Source of the DNA: Hevea brasiliensis | Taxonomy: Eukaryota > Streptophyta > Magnoliopsida > Malpighiales > Euphorbiaceae | DNA: 64,000 nucleotides | Direction: 5' to 3' | Assembly (NCBI RefSeq): GCF_030052815.1 | Contig: NC_079509.1 | Span: 41,782,750-41,846,749, forward strand | Part shown: positions 49,149-60,739 of the stretch, piece after piece | How the letters are laid out: each line of letters starts with the position of its first letter | How positions within the stretch are numbered: the first letter of the stretch is position 1 | Notes under the pieces: model-generated | Database searches by the model: none | What the model was told of the DNA's origin: nothing | What the model saw: only the letters and a program-made list of their open reading frames with translations | Program-made: the position numbers and the translations under genes

Positions 49149-49829
49149 GGAAAAGAAAATCAGCTTGCCTTCTTCCTCACCCAAATTTGCCGTCCACTTC
49201 TCTCCTCTTTCATCTCTTTCTTGTTTCCTCCATTGAAGCTTAATTTAAAGCTTCACAAACCCTAAAACCCTCCATTAAATCCCTAAAAATTCTTGATAAA
49301 CCCTACTTTGGGAACTTGAAAAGTAGATTGAAGAAGAAAAGGAAGGAAGAAAAATAGAGATTTGAAGATTGAAAATTCAAGAAAAGGTTAGCAATCTAAA
49401 CTTGAAATAATTTAGTTAAATGTTTATGTTCTTAGTTAAATTAACCTAGAAATATACTTGAAATGAAAAAAAAAAAATCTTTGGAGGACCAAAGGAAAAT
49501 TCATCCAGCCTATGTAGGGGTGAGAATTGCATGCATTTGATTGAATTAAAAGTAAAAATGAGTTTGAATGAGTTGAAAGATTGTGTTTATATGCTTTGAA
49601 TTAGTTAATTACAATGAATTAGTGTGGTTAGGGTTTGAAACCTAGGGTTTTGAGGCAAAAATTTTAGAGAAATTGGTAAATGATATATTTGACCTAATGT
49701 GAAGTGAAAAATGGTCATTTGTGACCAAATGAGGTGTGTTAGAAGTGTTGGAATTAAAAGCCAATTCGGATTGGATAAGGTCATGTGTTGGCAGTATGAC
49801 CAAAATTTCTTTTGAGGGACCAAAAAAGA

Positions 49830-50480
49830 AATTTTACAAGTCCAATGGATATGGGACCGATTGGGGATGAAAATAGGCACTAAATGACACAATTTTCATT
49901 TAGCAAGCCTGCCCAAAAAGTGACTAAAACCTAGTGAACAAAGTGGCCGAAGCCGGAAAATCGCAGGCTGCCTCTGCACAAACTGACCAAATGAACAGTA
50001 TTTGTTCATTTTGTCATAACTTGAGCTAGACAGGTCAAAATGATCTGAAATTTTATCAGGGTTTAGATGAGATATAGGTCTAAAACTTTCATGAAGAACA
50101 CCAACCCAAATTATGCCATAAACCCGATCAAATTACTAAGCAAATTTGGTGACCTGAATCTGCAGAATTGCAGATTGCCATATGAACAGTAAAGTTTCAA
50201 TGGCTATAACTCTCTCTAGAAAACTCTGATTTAGGCGATTCTTGAACTGATGGAAACCTAAGACATATTAGAACATTTTATATGAAGAAAATTAGACCAA
50301 ATTATGGACCTAACTTGATCAAATTGCTGAACGAAGTTGGAATCAATAATCTGCCAGAATAAAATTCTGCAGCATGAACACTAAACGTAATTTGCTTATA
50401 ACTTGAGCTACAAAACTCCAATTGGGGTGATTCAAAAAGGAGAATAAACTTAAGAAAATAAGGAACATTTTCTATGAAGA
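49830..50480 (+). repeat. Degenerate tandem array in the 5' LTR, four units of about 190 bp
   Basis: Units start about 49836, 50015, 50204 and 50397. Shared marks are TATAACT or CATAACT, AAACTC, GATTC, AACATTT or AACTTTC, and ATGAAGA. ATGAACAGTA lies 15-30 bases before units two and three. The 3' LTR has the same array near 58466-59110. Confidence 0.68.
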
Positions 50481-51440
50481 AAGTTTTGCCAAATTCCAAC
50501 AGTAAACTGACCAATGAAACAGTATAATTAGGGACACAAAAATTAAAAATTTGGCAATTTTGCGTAAAAGACCTAAGTTTTGGGAAAATGACCAAAACCA
50601 ACAAGTTTGGTGACCAAAATGTGGTATGTGGGTAAAGTTGGAATTCCCATACCTATTAAGCCTTAGAAAGTCAATAATTTGACTTGAATAGTGTAGTGAA
50701 TAGTAACCTGAAACACAAAATTTCAAGAACGTCGAATTTAGCACGTTAGAGCTAGGTAAAAGTGAAGTTAAATTTATTTTTGGATTTATGCTAAGTTATG
50801 ATATTGAAACACTGTAAAATTGTGTTTTTCAGTTGAAAAGAATACTGGGAAAGAACCTGAGGAACCGAGTCAAGGCCAACAGGCAACTCGCTTGAGGTTT
50901 GTGCACAACGTATACTTTTTATAATTATCTTCTGCATACTGTTTTGAATAATGTGAAATATTGAATTATGGCATTCTTATGATGTTTGATTTAAATTGTG
51001 AAAGTTGTTGTGTATATTTGAAATGACAATGTTTAGCAAATTGTTAAGATAAGTTTTGAAACCACAGTGTCATGACCATATATTTGAACACCTCACTAGC
51101 ATGACTAGTGGGGGTAATTAGTTTCGAATTTTGATTCCTTCTCTGGAGAAGTGTTGAAGTGCGCCAGTAAAAGAGAATGTGAATGGATATCCATATATTT
51201 GAGCTAGCTAGCCTTGTGATGTGATTTCTCTTTAGCCTCTGGCTATTGAGATTTTATTTGTTTCGAATGGCATGATCTAACTGTGGGTTTTATGAAATGT
51301 GTTTTGATACTTCGAAATGAACTTGGTTTGCATTAAAATCTCATAATTCATGTTTTGTGTTTAATGCTCATGTTTAGTCAAATTTTTGAATAAATGTGAT
51401 TTTATTTTTGCATAAAGATTATTTAGTATGTTGTGCACCA

Positions 51441-51566
51441 CTGAGTCCTAGTACTCAGCGATAGCTTTTATTGCTGTCGCAGATTTAGAGACTAGAGGAG
51501 CAGCAGACTGAACTGCTGAGGTGTGAGGAGCTATCAGCTTGAAGTCATTGGGTATAATTTATACCC
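51441..51566 (+). other. Two-hairpin module in the 5' LTR
   Basis: CTGAGT (51441-51446) pairs with ACTCAG (51453-51458). GGGTATAA (51550-51557) pairs with TTATACCC (51559-51566). Both are unchanged in the 3' LTR (60071-60088 and 60180-60196). The location is compatible with the R/U5 or polyadenylation zone. Confidence 0.6.
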
Positions 51567-52111
51567 TATCTGTAAATATTTCTTTTGATGTATGTATTGC
51601 ACATAAATGTATGGACATGTAAAAATTGGTCTTGAGCAGTTTGTACAAAGTTTGTATAAAGTTGTAATAAAATTTAGTTTAAATTTTCATACTGTAGATT
51701 TTGGTATGATGTATATATAAATTGTTGTCTTTAATGAATGGAAATGTTTTATTTTAATTTGAATGAGATTGATTGTGAAATTGAAGCAGTAGTTGAGAAA
51801 AATTTTTAGAAGTGCTTTTTACAGGTATTTGAAGAACTGTTTTCTCAAAATACAGAGGGCACTCTGTCAAAATTTTTATAAAATTTGCGTAAAAATAAAA
51901 TGGGCCAAAAATATTAACTAGTTTTAATTTTAACTAAATGTTTTAAGTACTTATTAGAAAATGCTCACCACTTATCAAAAATAAGAAAATTATTTTAAAA
52001 TCCCTTGTAGGGTACTTAATGAGTTATCGGTAGGTGAAGTTCGGTAGCTCATTAGGTATTCTACGGGATCATGTTATGCCTTACAGAGGGATAAGGTGTG
52101 ACATGTTTTAG

Positions 52112-52123
52112 TGGTATCAGAGC
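52112..52123 (+). other. Primer-binding site of the 48358 chromovirus
   Basis: TGGTATCAGAGC, eight bases after the 5' LTR, complementary to the 3' end of initiator tRNA-Met. Confidence 0.92.
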
Positions 52124-52292
52124 AAATTTTTGAAGTATGTTTTAACTTGAGAATTTGTGTCTTTTCTTTGTTAAGTATAACTGCTCAATGTCCATAATTG
52201 TTACATACAGTGCATTACATCATGAATATGAACTAACGGAGGGAAATCTCCATGTGTTACTTGTTCAGGAGATACCCTAACTTCAGCCTGAA

Positions 52293-54704
52293 ATGGAAGA
52301 AGGGGATCGCTCAATTGAGCAGTCTGTTGAAGCTGAGGCACAAGGGGAAGCCCCAGCTTTACCGAATGTCAATGGGTCAGTAGCACTAGCCCCACAAATG
52401 CTGCAGCTTCCTGCACAGTTCGCACAGCAGATGGCAGCAATGTTTCAACAAAAGGCCGGGGGTATGCCTGCTCAAGCTCCACCCCAAACACCTGTAGCAC
52501 AACCACTGCCTCCATCCACACAGTATGATAAATTATTGAAGTATGGGACTGCAGAATTTAAGGGTACAGTGGACCCTTTAGAGGCAGAGCAATGGCTTGA
52601 AAGAATGGACAGAGTGTTTAAGAAACTGCACTGCCCAGATGAGCTGAAGTTTGAATATTCTGTGTCGCTACTGCAAGGGGATGCGTATGATTGGTGGAAG
52701 ACCATCCCCCACAGCTTGGCTGAACCACCAGTGCTAACCTGGGATGACTTCATCAGAGAATTTAGACCGAAATACATCCCAGATGCATATGTTGATCAGA
52801 AACTGCAAGAATTTTTGAGTTTGAAACAAGGGAACCGATCAGTGGCAGAGTATGAGAGGGAGTTTTCCCGCTTAAGTCATTATGTTGAGAGTCTCCTTAC
52901 TACCAGCAAGGCAAGATGCAAGAGATTTGAGATGGGTTTAAAGCCCAGCATAAGGATGCAAGTTGTGGGATTTCGACACAGCAATTTTTCAGAACTTCTG
53001 TCTCAAGCACTTGAGTTGGAGAGAATTGAATCAGAAGTAACCCCAGTGAAAGAAAAATCAGAGAAAGCTGAGAAATCAGAAAAAGACAAGGGGAAAAAGT
53101 CAGTAGAGCTGAGTTCTGGTGGTACCTCTGGAAAGAAAAAGAAGTTTAGTGGACCCAGCAGGGGTCGAGGTGGAAGATTCGGTAGGGGCAGATTTTCCGG
53201 ACAGAGACCCCCTAGGTCTGGTCAACAGTCGAGCAAGGGTTCACATTCTGCCCACCCCTGTGAGACTTGTGGCAAGATTCATGGAGGGGAATGCTATTGG
53301 GCCACTAGAGCCTGTTTTAACTGTGGAGGCAAGGGTCATTTAGCAAGAGGCTGTACTAGTGCTCCGTCTTCGAGATATAGTCCAGCTCCTACTACTGCCG
53401 AAGGATCTATTCAGAGTCCTACTCCCAGAGGTTCACAGTCTGTTGGCAGAGGTAGAAGCACTGCTTCAGGCAGTCAGGGCACAGTTGGTCAGTCAGGACA
53501 AGGAAGTGCTTCAACCAGAATCTACACAATGAGACAGCGAGAAGAGGCTGAGACTTCTAATGTGGTAGCTGGTACATTCTCTATCTCTGATCAAGAAGTA
53601 TTTGTATTATTTGATCCGGGTTCAACCCATTCATATGTTAGTACTAGCATAATCTGTTCACTTGCTGTTCCATGTGTGCAAATGGGTTTTGAAGTGCTAG
53701 TAACTAGTCCGTTAGGACAAGAGGTCCGGGTCAACAGAATCTATAGAGACTGTCCTTTGGTGATCCAAGGACATGTTTTCCTATCAGACTTGATTGAAAT
53801 GCCCTTCAGAGAGTATGATATCATCTTGGGCATGGATTGGTTAGCCAGGCATCACGCCATGATTGACTGTAGACTGAAGACAGTCACTTTTGGTCTCCCT
53901 TTGTACGGTGATGTGATAATACATGGGGAGAGGCATTTATTGCCATCAAACATCATTTCGGCTACACTAGCCAGAAGAATGATCAGAAAGTGGTGTGAAG
54001 CATACTTAGCACATGTGATAGACACCCAAGTGGGGAGCCGAGCACTAAGGGACATCCCTACGGTATGTGATTTTTCGGATGTATTTCCTGATGAATTGCC
54101 AGGATTACCTCCAGAAAGAGAGGTACAGTTTGAGATTGATGTTATGCCTGGTGTGGACCCAATCTCCATAACGCCATATAGAATGGCACCTGCAAAATTA
54201 AAAGAGTTGAAAGTACAGTTGCAAGAGTTGCTTGACAAGGGCTTCATCCGCCCTAGTGTGTCACCTTGGGGAGCGCCAGTGTTGTTTGTAAAGAAGAAAG
54301 ATGGCACTCTCCATTTGTGTATTGATTATCGGCAGTTGAATAAGGTGACAATAAAGAATAGATACCCGTTGCCCCGTATTGATGACTTGTTTGATCAGTT
54401 GAGGTGTGCAGCTGTGTTCTCCAAAATTGACCTGAGATCAGGGTATTATCAGCTGAAAGTACAAGAGCAGAGTATTCCTAAAACTGCCTTCAGAACCCAT
54501 TATGGCCATTATGAGTTCTTGGTCATGCCATTCGGGTTAACTAATGCTTCGGCTACTTTTATGGATCTGATGAACACTATTTTCAGACCATACCTCGACC
54601 AGTTTGTTGTGGTATTTATCGATGATATATTGGTTTACTCGAGGAGTGCAGAAGAGCATGATAGACATCTGCGGATTGTACTGCAAACTTTGAGGGAGAA
54701 ATAG
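52293..54704 (+). pseudogene. gag-pol: Chromovirus gag, protease and most of RT
   Basis: 803 codons from ATG 52293 to TAG 54702, 169 bases after the primer-binding site. The gag domain is at about residues 85-220 ([45 protein letters not shown]), then a Lys/Glu-rich and Arg/Gly-rich stretch (residues 250-310) that probably binds RNA. The zinc knuckle [14 protein letters not shown] is at residues 341-354. Protease has [11 protein letters not shown] with Asp 441, the DPG variant common in this clade, and [11 protein letters not shown] enters at [15 protein letters not shown] (about residue 630), with FIDDILVYS at Asp 777-778. The stop falls in the RT thumb-side region, where the reading frame otherwise continues, so this is an interrupted polyprotein rather than a natural end. 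Confidence 0.93.
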
Positions 54705-55583
54705 CTATATGCCAAATTGTCGAAATGTGAATTTTGGCTGAAGGAGATATCCTTTTTGGGGCACATAGTATTAGAAGAGGGCATCAAGGTAGATCCAAGT
54801 AAGATAGAAGCTGTCCTTAATTAGAGGCCACCCAGAAATGTCACAGAGATTCACAGTTTTCTGGGTTTAGCTGGATACTACCGTCGGTTTGTGAAAGGAT
54901 TCTCTATGTTGGCATCTCCATTGACCAAGCTACTTCGAAAAGATGTGAAATTTCAGTGGACGGATAAATGCCAACAGAGTTTTGATGAATTGAAGAAATG
55001 TTTGACTGAAGCTCCAGTCCTTACTTTACCTACTCCGGGTAAAGAATACACAGTTTACAGTGATGCTTCTCACAATGGGTTAGGCTGTGTATTGATGCAA
55101 GATCAAAATGTCATTGCCTATGCATCACGCCAGCTAAAACTGCATGAGAGGAATTATCCGACACATGACTTGGAGCTTGCAGCTATAGTGTTTGCTCTTA
55201 AGATCTGGAGACACTATTTGTATGGGGAAAAGTGTTACATCTACGCAGATCATAAGAGTTTAAAGTATTTGGGCATCCAGAAAGAGTTGAATTTGAGACA
55301 GAGGAGATGGTTAGAGTTGATAAAAGACTATGATTGTCTGATAGACTATCAGCAAGGGAAAGCTAATGTTGTGGCTGACGCCTTAAGTCACAAGGCTATG
55401 GCAAGTCTACGAGTTACTCCTTTGTCTTTGGTACATGAGTTGAGATCATTACATGCCAGCTTAGAGATTAATGATGATGGGCAGACAGCAGTTGCATGGC
55501 ATGTACAGTCAGTGTTGCTTGATCAGATTAGAATGGCTACTCAGAATGATCAGAAGTATCAGAAGCTGATGGAAGAAGTCTGA
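54705..55583 (+). pseudogene. pol: Chromovirus RT end and RNase H
   Basis: Same frame as the gag ORF. The end of RT ([14 protein letters not shown]) follows the stop at 54702; a second stop, TAG at 54822, lies before the conserved [16 protein letters not shown] connection. RNase H (open at 54891-55580) shows its catalytic residues: Asp in [16 protein letters not shown], Glu in [13 protein letters not shown], Asp in [11 protein letters not shown] and Asp in [12 protein letters not shown] at 55581 closes it in the linker before integrase. No frameshift was needed to read it. Confidence 0.92.
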
Positions 55584-56309
55584 CAGGGCAAGAAACCAGA
55601 ATTCTTAATTAGAGATGATGGTCTATTGCTACACCAGGTCAGAATGTGTGTTCCTAATGATGTTGAATTGAGGAAGATCATTTTAAAGGAAGCACATGAG
55701 TCTCCTTTTGCCATGCACCCTGGTGGCACAAAAATGTATAGAGGGTTAAAGGAACATTACTGGTGGATGGGTATGAAAAGGGATGTGGCAGAGTTTATTT
55801 TTAAATGCCTAACTTGTCAGCAAGTGAAGACAGAGCATCAAGTACCCACTGGGTTGTTACATCCACTACCAGTACCAGAATGGAAATGGGAAAGAATAAC
55901 AATGGATTTTGTAATGGGACTTCCGAGGACACAGAAGAGTTATGATGCAGTATGGGTCATTATTGACAAACTGACCAAGTCTGCTCATTTTCTGCCAGTC
56001 CGGATGGACTACAGTTTAGAAAGATTGGCCAAGTTGTACATTGATGAGATTGTGAGACTGCATGGAGTGCCAGTATCCATCGTATCAGACAGAGATCCTA
56101 GGTTCACTTCTAGATTCTGGGGTAGTCTTCAGAAAGCCCTAGGAACTAGATTGAATTTCAGTACTGCATTCCACCCACAGACAGATGGCCAATCTGAGAG
56201 GGTAATTCAGATCTTGGAGGATATGCTACGGGCTTGTGTGATTGAGTTTGAGGGCAGTTGGGATACACACTTGCCTTTGATTAAGTTTGCTTATAACAAC
56301 AACTATTAA
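55584..56309 (+). pseudogene. pol: Chromovirus integrase N-domain and catalytic core
   Basis: In frame with the preceding pieces; open at 55626-56306. HHCC zinc domain: His in [11 protein letters not shown] and CLTCQQ. Catalytic core: Asp in [11 protein letters not shown], Asp in [10 protein letters not shown], Glu in [10 protein letters not shown], all three present. It ends [10 protein letters not shown] at TAA 56307. The start Met at 55626 is only the first after the previous stop. Confidence 0.92.
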
Positions 56310-56948
56310 TCAAGCATTGGAATGCCTCCATATGAAGCTTTGTATGGCAGAAAATGTAGAAGCCTGTTGTGTTGGGATGACGTGGGTGAAAGAAAGATGA
56401 TTGGGCCCGAAATTGTTCAACAAACTGAGGAGAAGATCAGGGTGATTAGAGATCGACTTAAGACTACATCAGACCATCAGAAGTCCTACATTGATTTGAA
56501 AAGAAGGGATATTGAGTATGCAGTGGGTGAGAAAGTTTTCCTCAAAGTTTCTCCTTGGAAGAGAATTATGAGATTTAACAGAAAGGGGAAACTGAGTCCC
56601 TGTTTCATTGGGCCATATGAGGTTCTAAAAAGAGTGGGTCCTTTGGCATATCATTTGGCACTACCTCCAGAGTTAGAGAAGATACATAATGTCTTTCATG
56701 TGTCTATGTTGAGGAGGTATCAATCAGACCCATCTCATGTACTACCAGTAGAGGAAATTGAAGTGAATCCAGACCTCACATATGAAGAAGAACCCATAGA
56801 GATTCTGGCTTATGAGGTGAAACAGCTACGGAACAAGCAGATGCCATTGGTAAAAATGCTGTGGAACCATCATTCGAGCCAGGAGGCTACTTGGGAACGA
56901 GAAGAGGACATGAGGAGACAGCACCCACAGCTGTTCAGAAATTGATAC
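56310..56948 (+). pseudogene. pol: Chromovirus integrase C-terminus with chromodomain
   Basis: Continues in frame after the stop at 56307 to the natural terminus near 56945. MPPYEALYGRKCRS follows the core; GKLSPCFIGPYEVLKRVG is the GPY/F module; KIHNVFHVSMLRRY leads into the chromodomain (about the last 60 residues), whose tail LVKMLWNHHSSQEATWERE has the aromatic/acidic pattern of plant chromovirus chromodomains. These domains are thought to guide integration to heterochromatin. The polypurine tract follows 30 bases later. Confidence 0.92.
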
Positions 56949-56978
56949 CAGGTAAAATTTCGAGACAAAATTTATTTT

Positions 56979-56992
56979 AAGGGGGGGAGAAT
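56979..56992 (+). other. Polypurine tract of the 48358 chromovirus
   Basis: AAGGGGGGGAGAAT directly precedes the 3' LTR; it would prime plus-strand synthesis. Confidence 0.93.
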
Positions 56993-59900
56993 TGTAACAC
57001 CCCTAATTGTATAGCCTAGTATATTTCACTGTTCCGGTGACCGGTGTCGGTCCGGACAATTAAGGGGATTAAAACCACACTCAAGACAACTAGAGAAGCT
57101 ATAAACACAAATAATTAGTAATGTCCAATTAGTTAAGTATAAACAAGAAAAATAGAACATAAGAAGTTAAACGAGTCGAGAGTCACAGTGATGGGTGACC
57201 TTCTCTAGAAGGACTGCGAAGTCGTTTTAAACTCAAATTTTGAACCGTAAAATGTGACGCCGCGGTCCTTAGGACCATTACGAACACAGTGGAAAAGAGA
57301 AAATGACGAAAAAGAATTGTTAAGCCAGTCAAATAATTAGGTCAGGGAGCCGAAAGAAATATTGAATTATTTACAAACCGGGATGAACTGGCGAAGGGCA
57401 ATTTGGTCAATTGACCCCAGTGACTCTCGACCTAATCACAAATAAAATCAGAGAAAAGAAAATTTCGGAATCGAGAATTAAATTAAAGAACTAATAGAAA
57501 AATAAATAGAAAAAAAAAGAAAATAGAAAAGTAAAAAAGGTGATGACATCATGCATAACCTCATGCATGATGCAATAAATATGTAATTAATAAATTTAAT
57601 TAAATTGATTTTTGGTCTTCCATAAGATAAAGACATAAAAAAAAGAGAAAAAAAGAAAAGGAAAAAGTTTATTACATCACCCTTATGACATCATCATGAT
57701 GTCAAAATTCATTTTAAATTTCCTACCTAAATTGACTAAGTCAAAAACATTTTTTTAAGACATAAAATGCATAAAAGGGAAAAGAAAATCAGCTTGCCTT
57801 CTTCCTCATCCAAATTTGCCGTCCACTTCTTTCCTCTTTCATCTCTTTCTTGTTTCCTCCATTGAAGCTTAATTTAAAGCTTCACAAACCCTAAAATCCT
57901 CCATTAAATCCCTAAAAATTCTTAATAAACCCTACTTTGGCAACTTGAAAAGTAGATTGAAGAAGAAAAGGAAGGAGGAAAAATAGAGATTTGAATATTG
58001 GAAATTCAAGAAAAGGTTAGTAATCTAAACTTGAAATAATTTAGTTAAATGTTTATGTTCTTAGTTCAATTAACCTCGAAATATACTTGAAATGAAAAAA
58101 AAAAAAATCTTTGGAGGACCAAAGGAAAATTCGTCCAGCCTATGTAGGGGTGAGAATTGCATGCATTTGATTGAATTAAAAGTAAAAATGAGCTTGAATG
58201 AGTTGAAAGATTGTGTTTATATGCTTTGAATTAGTTAATTACAATGAATTAGTGTGGTTAGGGTTTGAAACCTAGGGTTTTGAGTCAAAAATTTTGGAGA
58301 AATTGGTAAATGATATATTTGACCTAATGTGAAGTGAAAAATGGTCATTTGTGACCAAATGAGGTGTGTTAGAAGTGTTGGAATTAAAAGCCAATTCGGA
58401 TTGGATAAGGTCATGTGTTGGCAGCATGACCAAAATTTCCTTTGAGGGACCAAAAATGAAATTTTATAAGTCCAATGGATATGGGACCCATTGGGGATGA
58501 AAATAGGCACTAAATGACACAATTTTCATTTAGGAAGCCTGCCCAAAAAGTGACTAAAACCTAGTGAACAAAGTGGCTGAAGTCGGAAAATCGCAGGCTG
58601 CCTCTGCACAAACTAACTAAATAAACAGTATTTGTTCATTTGGTCATAACTCGAGCTAGGCAGGTCAAAATGATCTGAAATTTTACCAGGGGTTAGATGA
58701 GATATAGATCTAAAACTTTCATGAAGAACACCAACCCAAATTATGCCATTAACCCAATCAAATTACTGAGCAAATTTGGTGACCTGAATCTGTAGAACTG
58801 CAGATTGCCATATGAACAGTAAAGTTTCAATGGCTATAACTCTCTCTAGAAAACTCCGATTTAGGCGATTCTTGAACCGATGGAAGCCTAAGACATAGTA
58901 GAACATTTCATAGGAAGAAAATTAGACCAAATTATGGACCTAACTTGATCAAATTGCTGAACGAAGTTAGAATCAATAATCTGCCAGAATAAAATTCTGT
59001 AGCATAAACAGTAAACGTAATTTGCTTATAACTTGAGCTACAAAACTCCAATTGGGGTGATTCAAAAAGGAGAATAAACTTAAGACAATAAGGAACATTT
59101 TCTATGAAGAAATTTTTGCCAAATTCTAACAGTAAACTGACCAATGAAACAGTACAATTAGGGACACCAAAATTAAAAATTTGGCAATTTTGCCTAAAAG
59201 ACCTAAGTTTTGAGAAAATGACCAAAACTAACAAGTTTGGTGACCAAAATGTGGTATGTGGGTAAAGTTGGAATTCCCATACCTATTAAGCCTTAGAAAG
59301 TCAATAATTTGATTTGAATAGTACAGTGAATAGTAACTCGAAACACAAAATTTCAAGAACATCGAATTTAGCACGTTAGAGCTAGGTAAAAGTGAAGTTA
59401 AATTTATTTTTGGATTTATGCTAAGTTATGGTACTGAAACACTGTAAAATTGTGTGTTTCAGTTAAAAAGAATACCGGGAAAGAATCTGAGGAACCGAGT
59501 CAAGGCCAATAGGCGACTCGCTTGAGGTTTGTGAACAACATATACTTTTTATAATTATCTTCTGCATACTGTTTTGAATAATGTGAAATATTGAATTATG
59601 GCATTCTTATGATGTTTGATTTAAATTGCGAAAGTTGCTATGTATATTTGAAATGACAATGTTCAGCAAATTGTTAAGATAAGTTTTGAAACCACAATGT
59701 CATGACCATATATTTGAACACCTCACTAACACGACTAGTGGGGATAATTAGTTTCGAATTTTGATTCCTTCTCTGGAGAAGTGTTGAGGTGTGCCAGCAG
59801 AAAAGGATGTGAATGGATATCCATATATTTGAGCTAGCTAGCCTTGTGATGTGATTTCTCTTTAGCCTCTGGCTATTGAGATTTTATTTGTTTCGAATGG

Positions 59901-60734
59901 CATAATCTAACTGTGAGTTTTATGAAATGTGTTTTGATACTTCGAAATGAACTTGGTTTACATTAAAATCTCATAATTCATGTTTTGTGTTTAATGCTCA
60001 TGTTTAGTCAAATTTTTGAATAAATGTGATTTTATTTTTGCATAAAGATTATTTAGTATGTTGTGCACCACTGAGTCCTAGTACTCAGCGATAGCTTTTA
60101 TTGCTGTCGTAGATTTAGAGACTAGAGGAGCAGCAGATTGAGCTGCTGAGGTGTGAGGAGCTATCAGCTTGAAGTCATCGGGTATAATTTATACCCTGTC
60201 TGTAAATATTTATTTTGATGTATGTATTACACATAAATGTATGGACATGTAAAAATTGGTCTTGAGCAGTTTGTACAAAGTTTGTATAAAGTTGTAATAA
60301 AATTTAGTTTAAATTTTCATACTGTAGATCTTGGTATGATGTATATATAAATTGTTGTCTTTAATGAATGGAAATGTTTTATTTTAATTTGAATGAGATT
60401 GATTGTGAAATTGAAGCAGTTGTTGAGAAAAATTTTTAGAAGTGCTTTTTACAGGTATTTGAAGAACTGTTTTCTCAAAATACAGAGGGAACTCTATCAA
60501 ATTTTTTATAAAATTTGCGTAAAAAAGAAAATGGGCCAAAAATATTAACTAGTTTTAATTTTAACTAAATGTTTTAAGTACTTATTAGAAAATGCTCACC
60601 ACTTATCAAAAATAAGAAAATTATTTTAAAATCTCTTATAGGGTACTTAATGAGTTATCGGTAGGTGAAGTTCGGTAGTTCATTAGGTATTCTGCGGGAT
60701 CATGTTATGCCTTACAGAGGGGTAAGGTGTAACA
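56993..60734 (+). repeat. 3' LTR of the 48358 chromovirus
   Basis: 3742 bp, TGTAACACCCC to GTGTAACA. In three stretches compared by eye (about 183 aligned bases) I counted 11 differences from the 5' LTR, all transitions. The TATA position is changed to CATAAAAG (57770). Hairpins and repeat array are kept. Confidence 0.95.
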
Positions 60735-60739
60735 TTTCA

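Larger units (their letters stand above)
48358..52103 (+). repeat. 5' LTR of the 48358 chromovirus
   Basis: 3746 bp, TGTAACACCCC to GGTGTGACA. U3 ends with a TATA box TATAAAAG at 49141-49148, followed by a C/T-rich leader and a small hairpin GAAGCTT/AAGCTTC (49235-49254). Degenerate repeat units start about 49836, 50015, 50204 and 50397. A hairpin CTGAGT/ACTCAG (51441-51458) and a palindrome GGGTATAATTTATACCC (51550-51566) lie in the distal part. No ORF of consequence. Confidence 0.95.
48358..60734 (+). mobile_element. Complete Del/Tekay-like chromovirus, 12.4 kb
   Basis: TGTAACACCCC at 48358 to GTGTAACA at 60734 with a perfect target duplication TTTCA (48353-48357 and 60735-60739). Two long, closely similar LTRs (3746 and 3742 bp), an iMet-type primer-binding site, one gag-pol frame and a polypurine tract are all present. 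The integrase ends in a chromodomain, which with the long LTRs indicates the Del/Tekay clade of Ty3/gypsy. The gag-pol frame is uninterrupted by indels but has four in-frame stops. It is the best preserved element here and probably the youngest large insertion. Confidence 0.95.

Noticed and set aside
53852..54307. 151-codon minus-strand ORF
   Set aside because: Shadow of the chromovirus protease-RT segment.
48358..60734. Endogenous pararetrovirus or virus integration
   Set aside because: LTRs, target duplications, integrase and chromodomain show a Ty3/gypsy retrotransposon; no movement or coat protein motif was seen.
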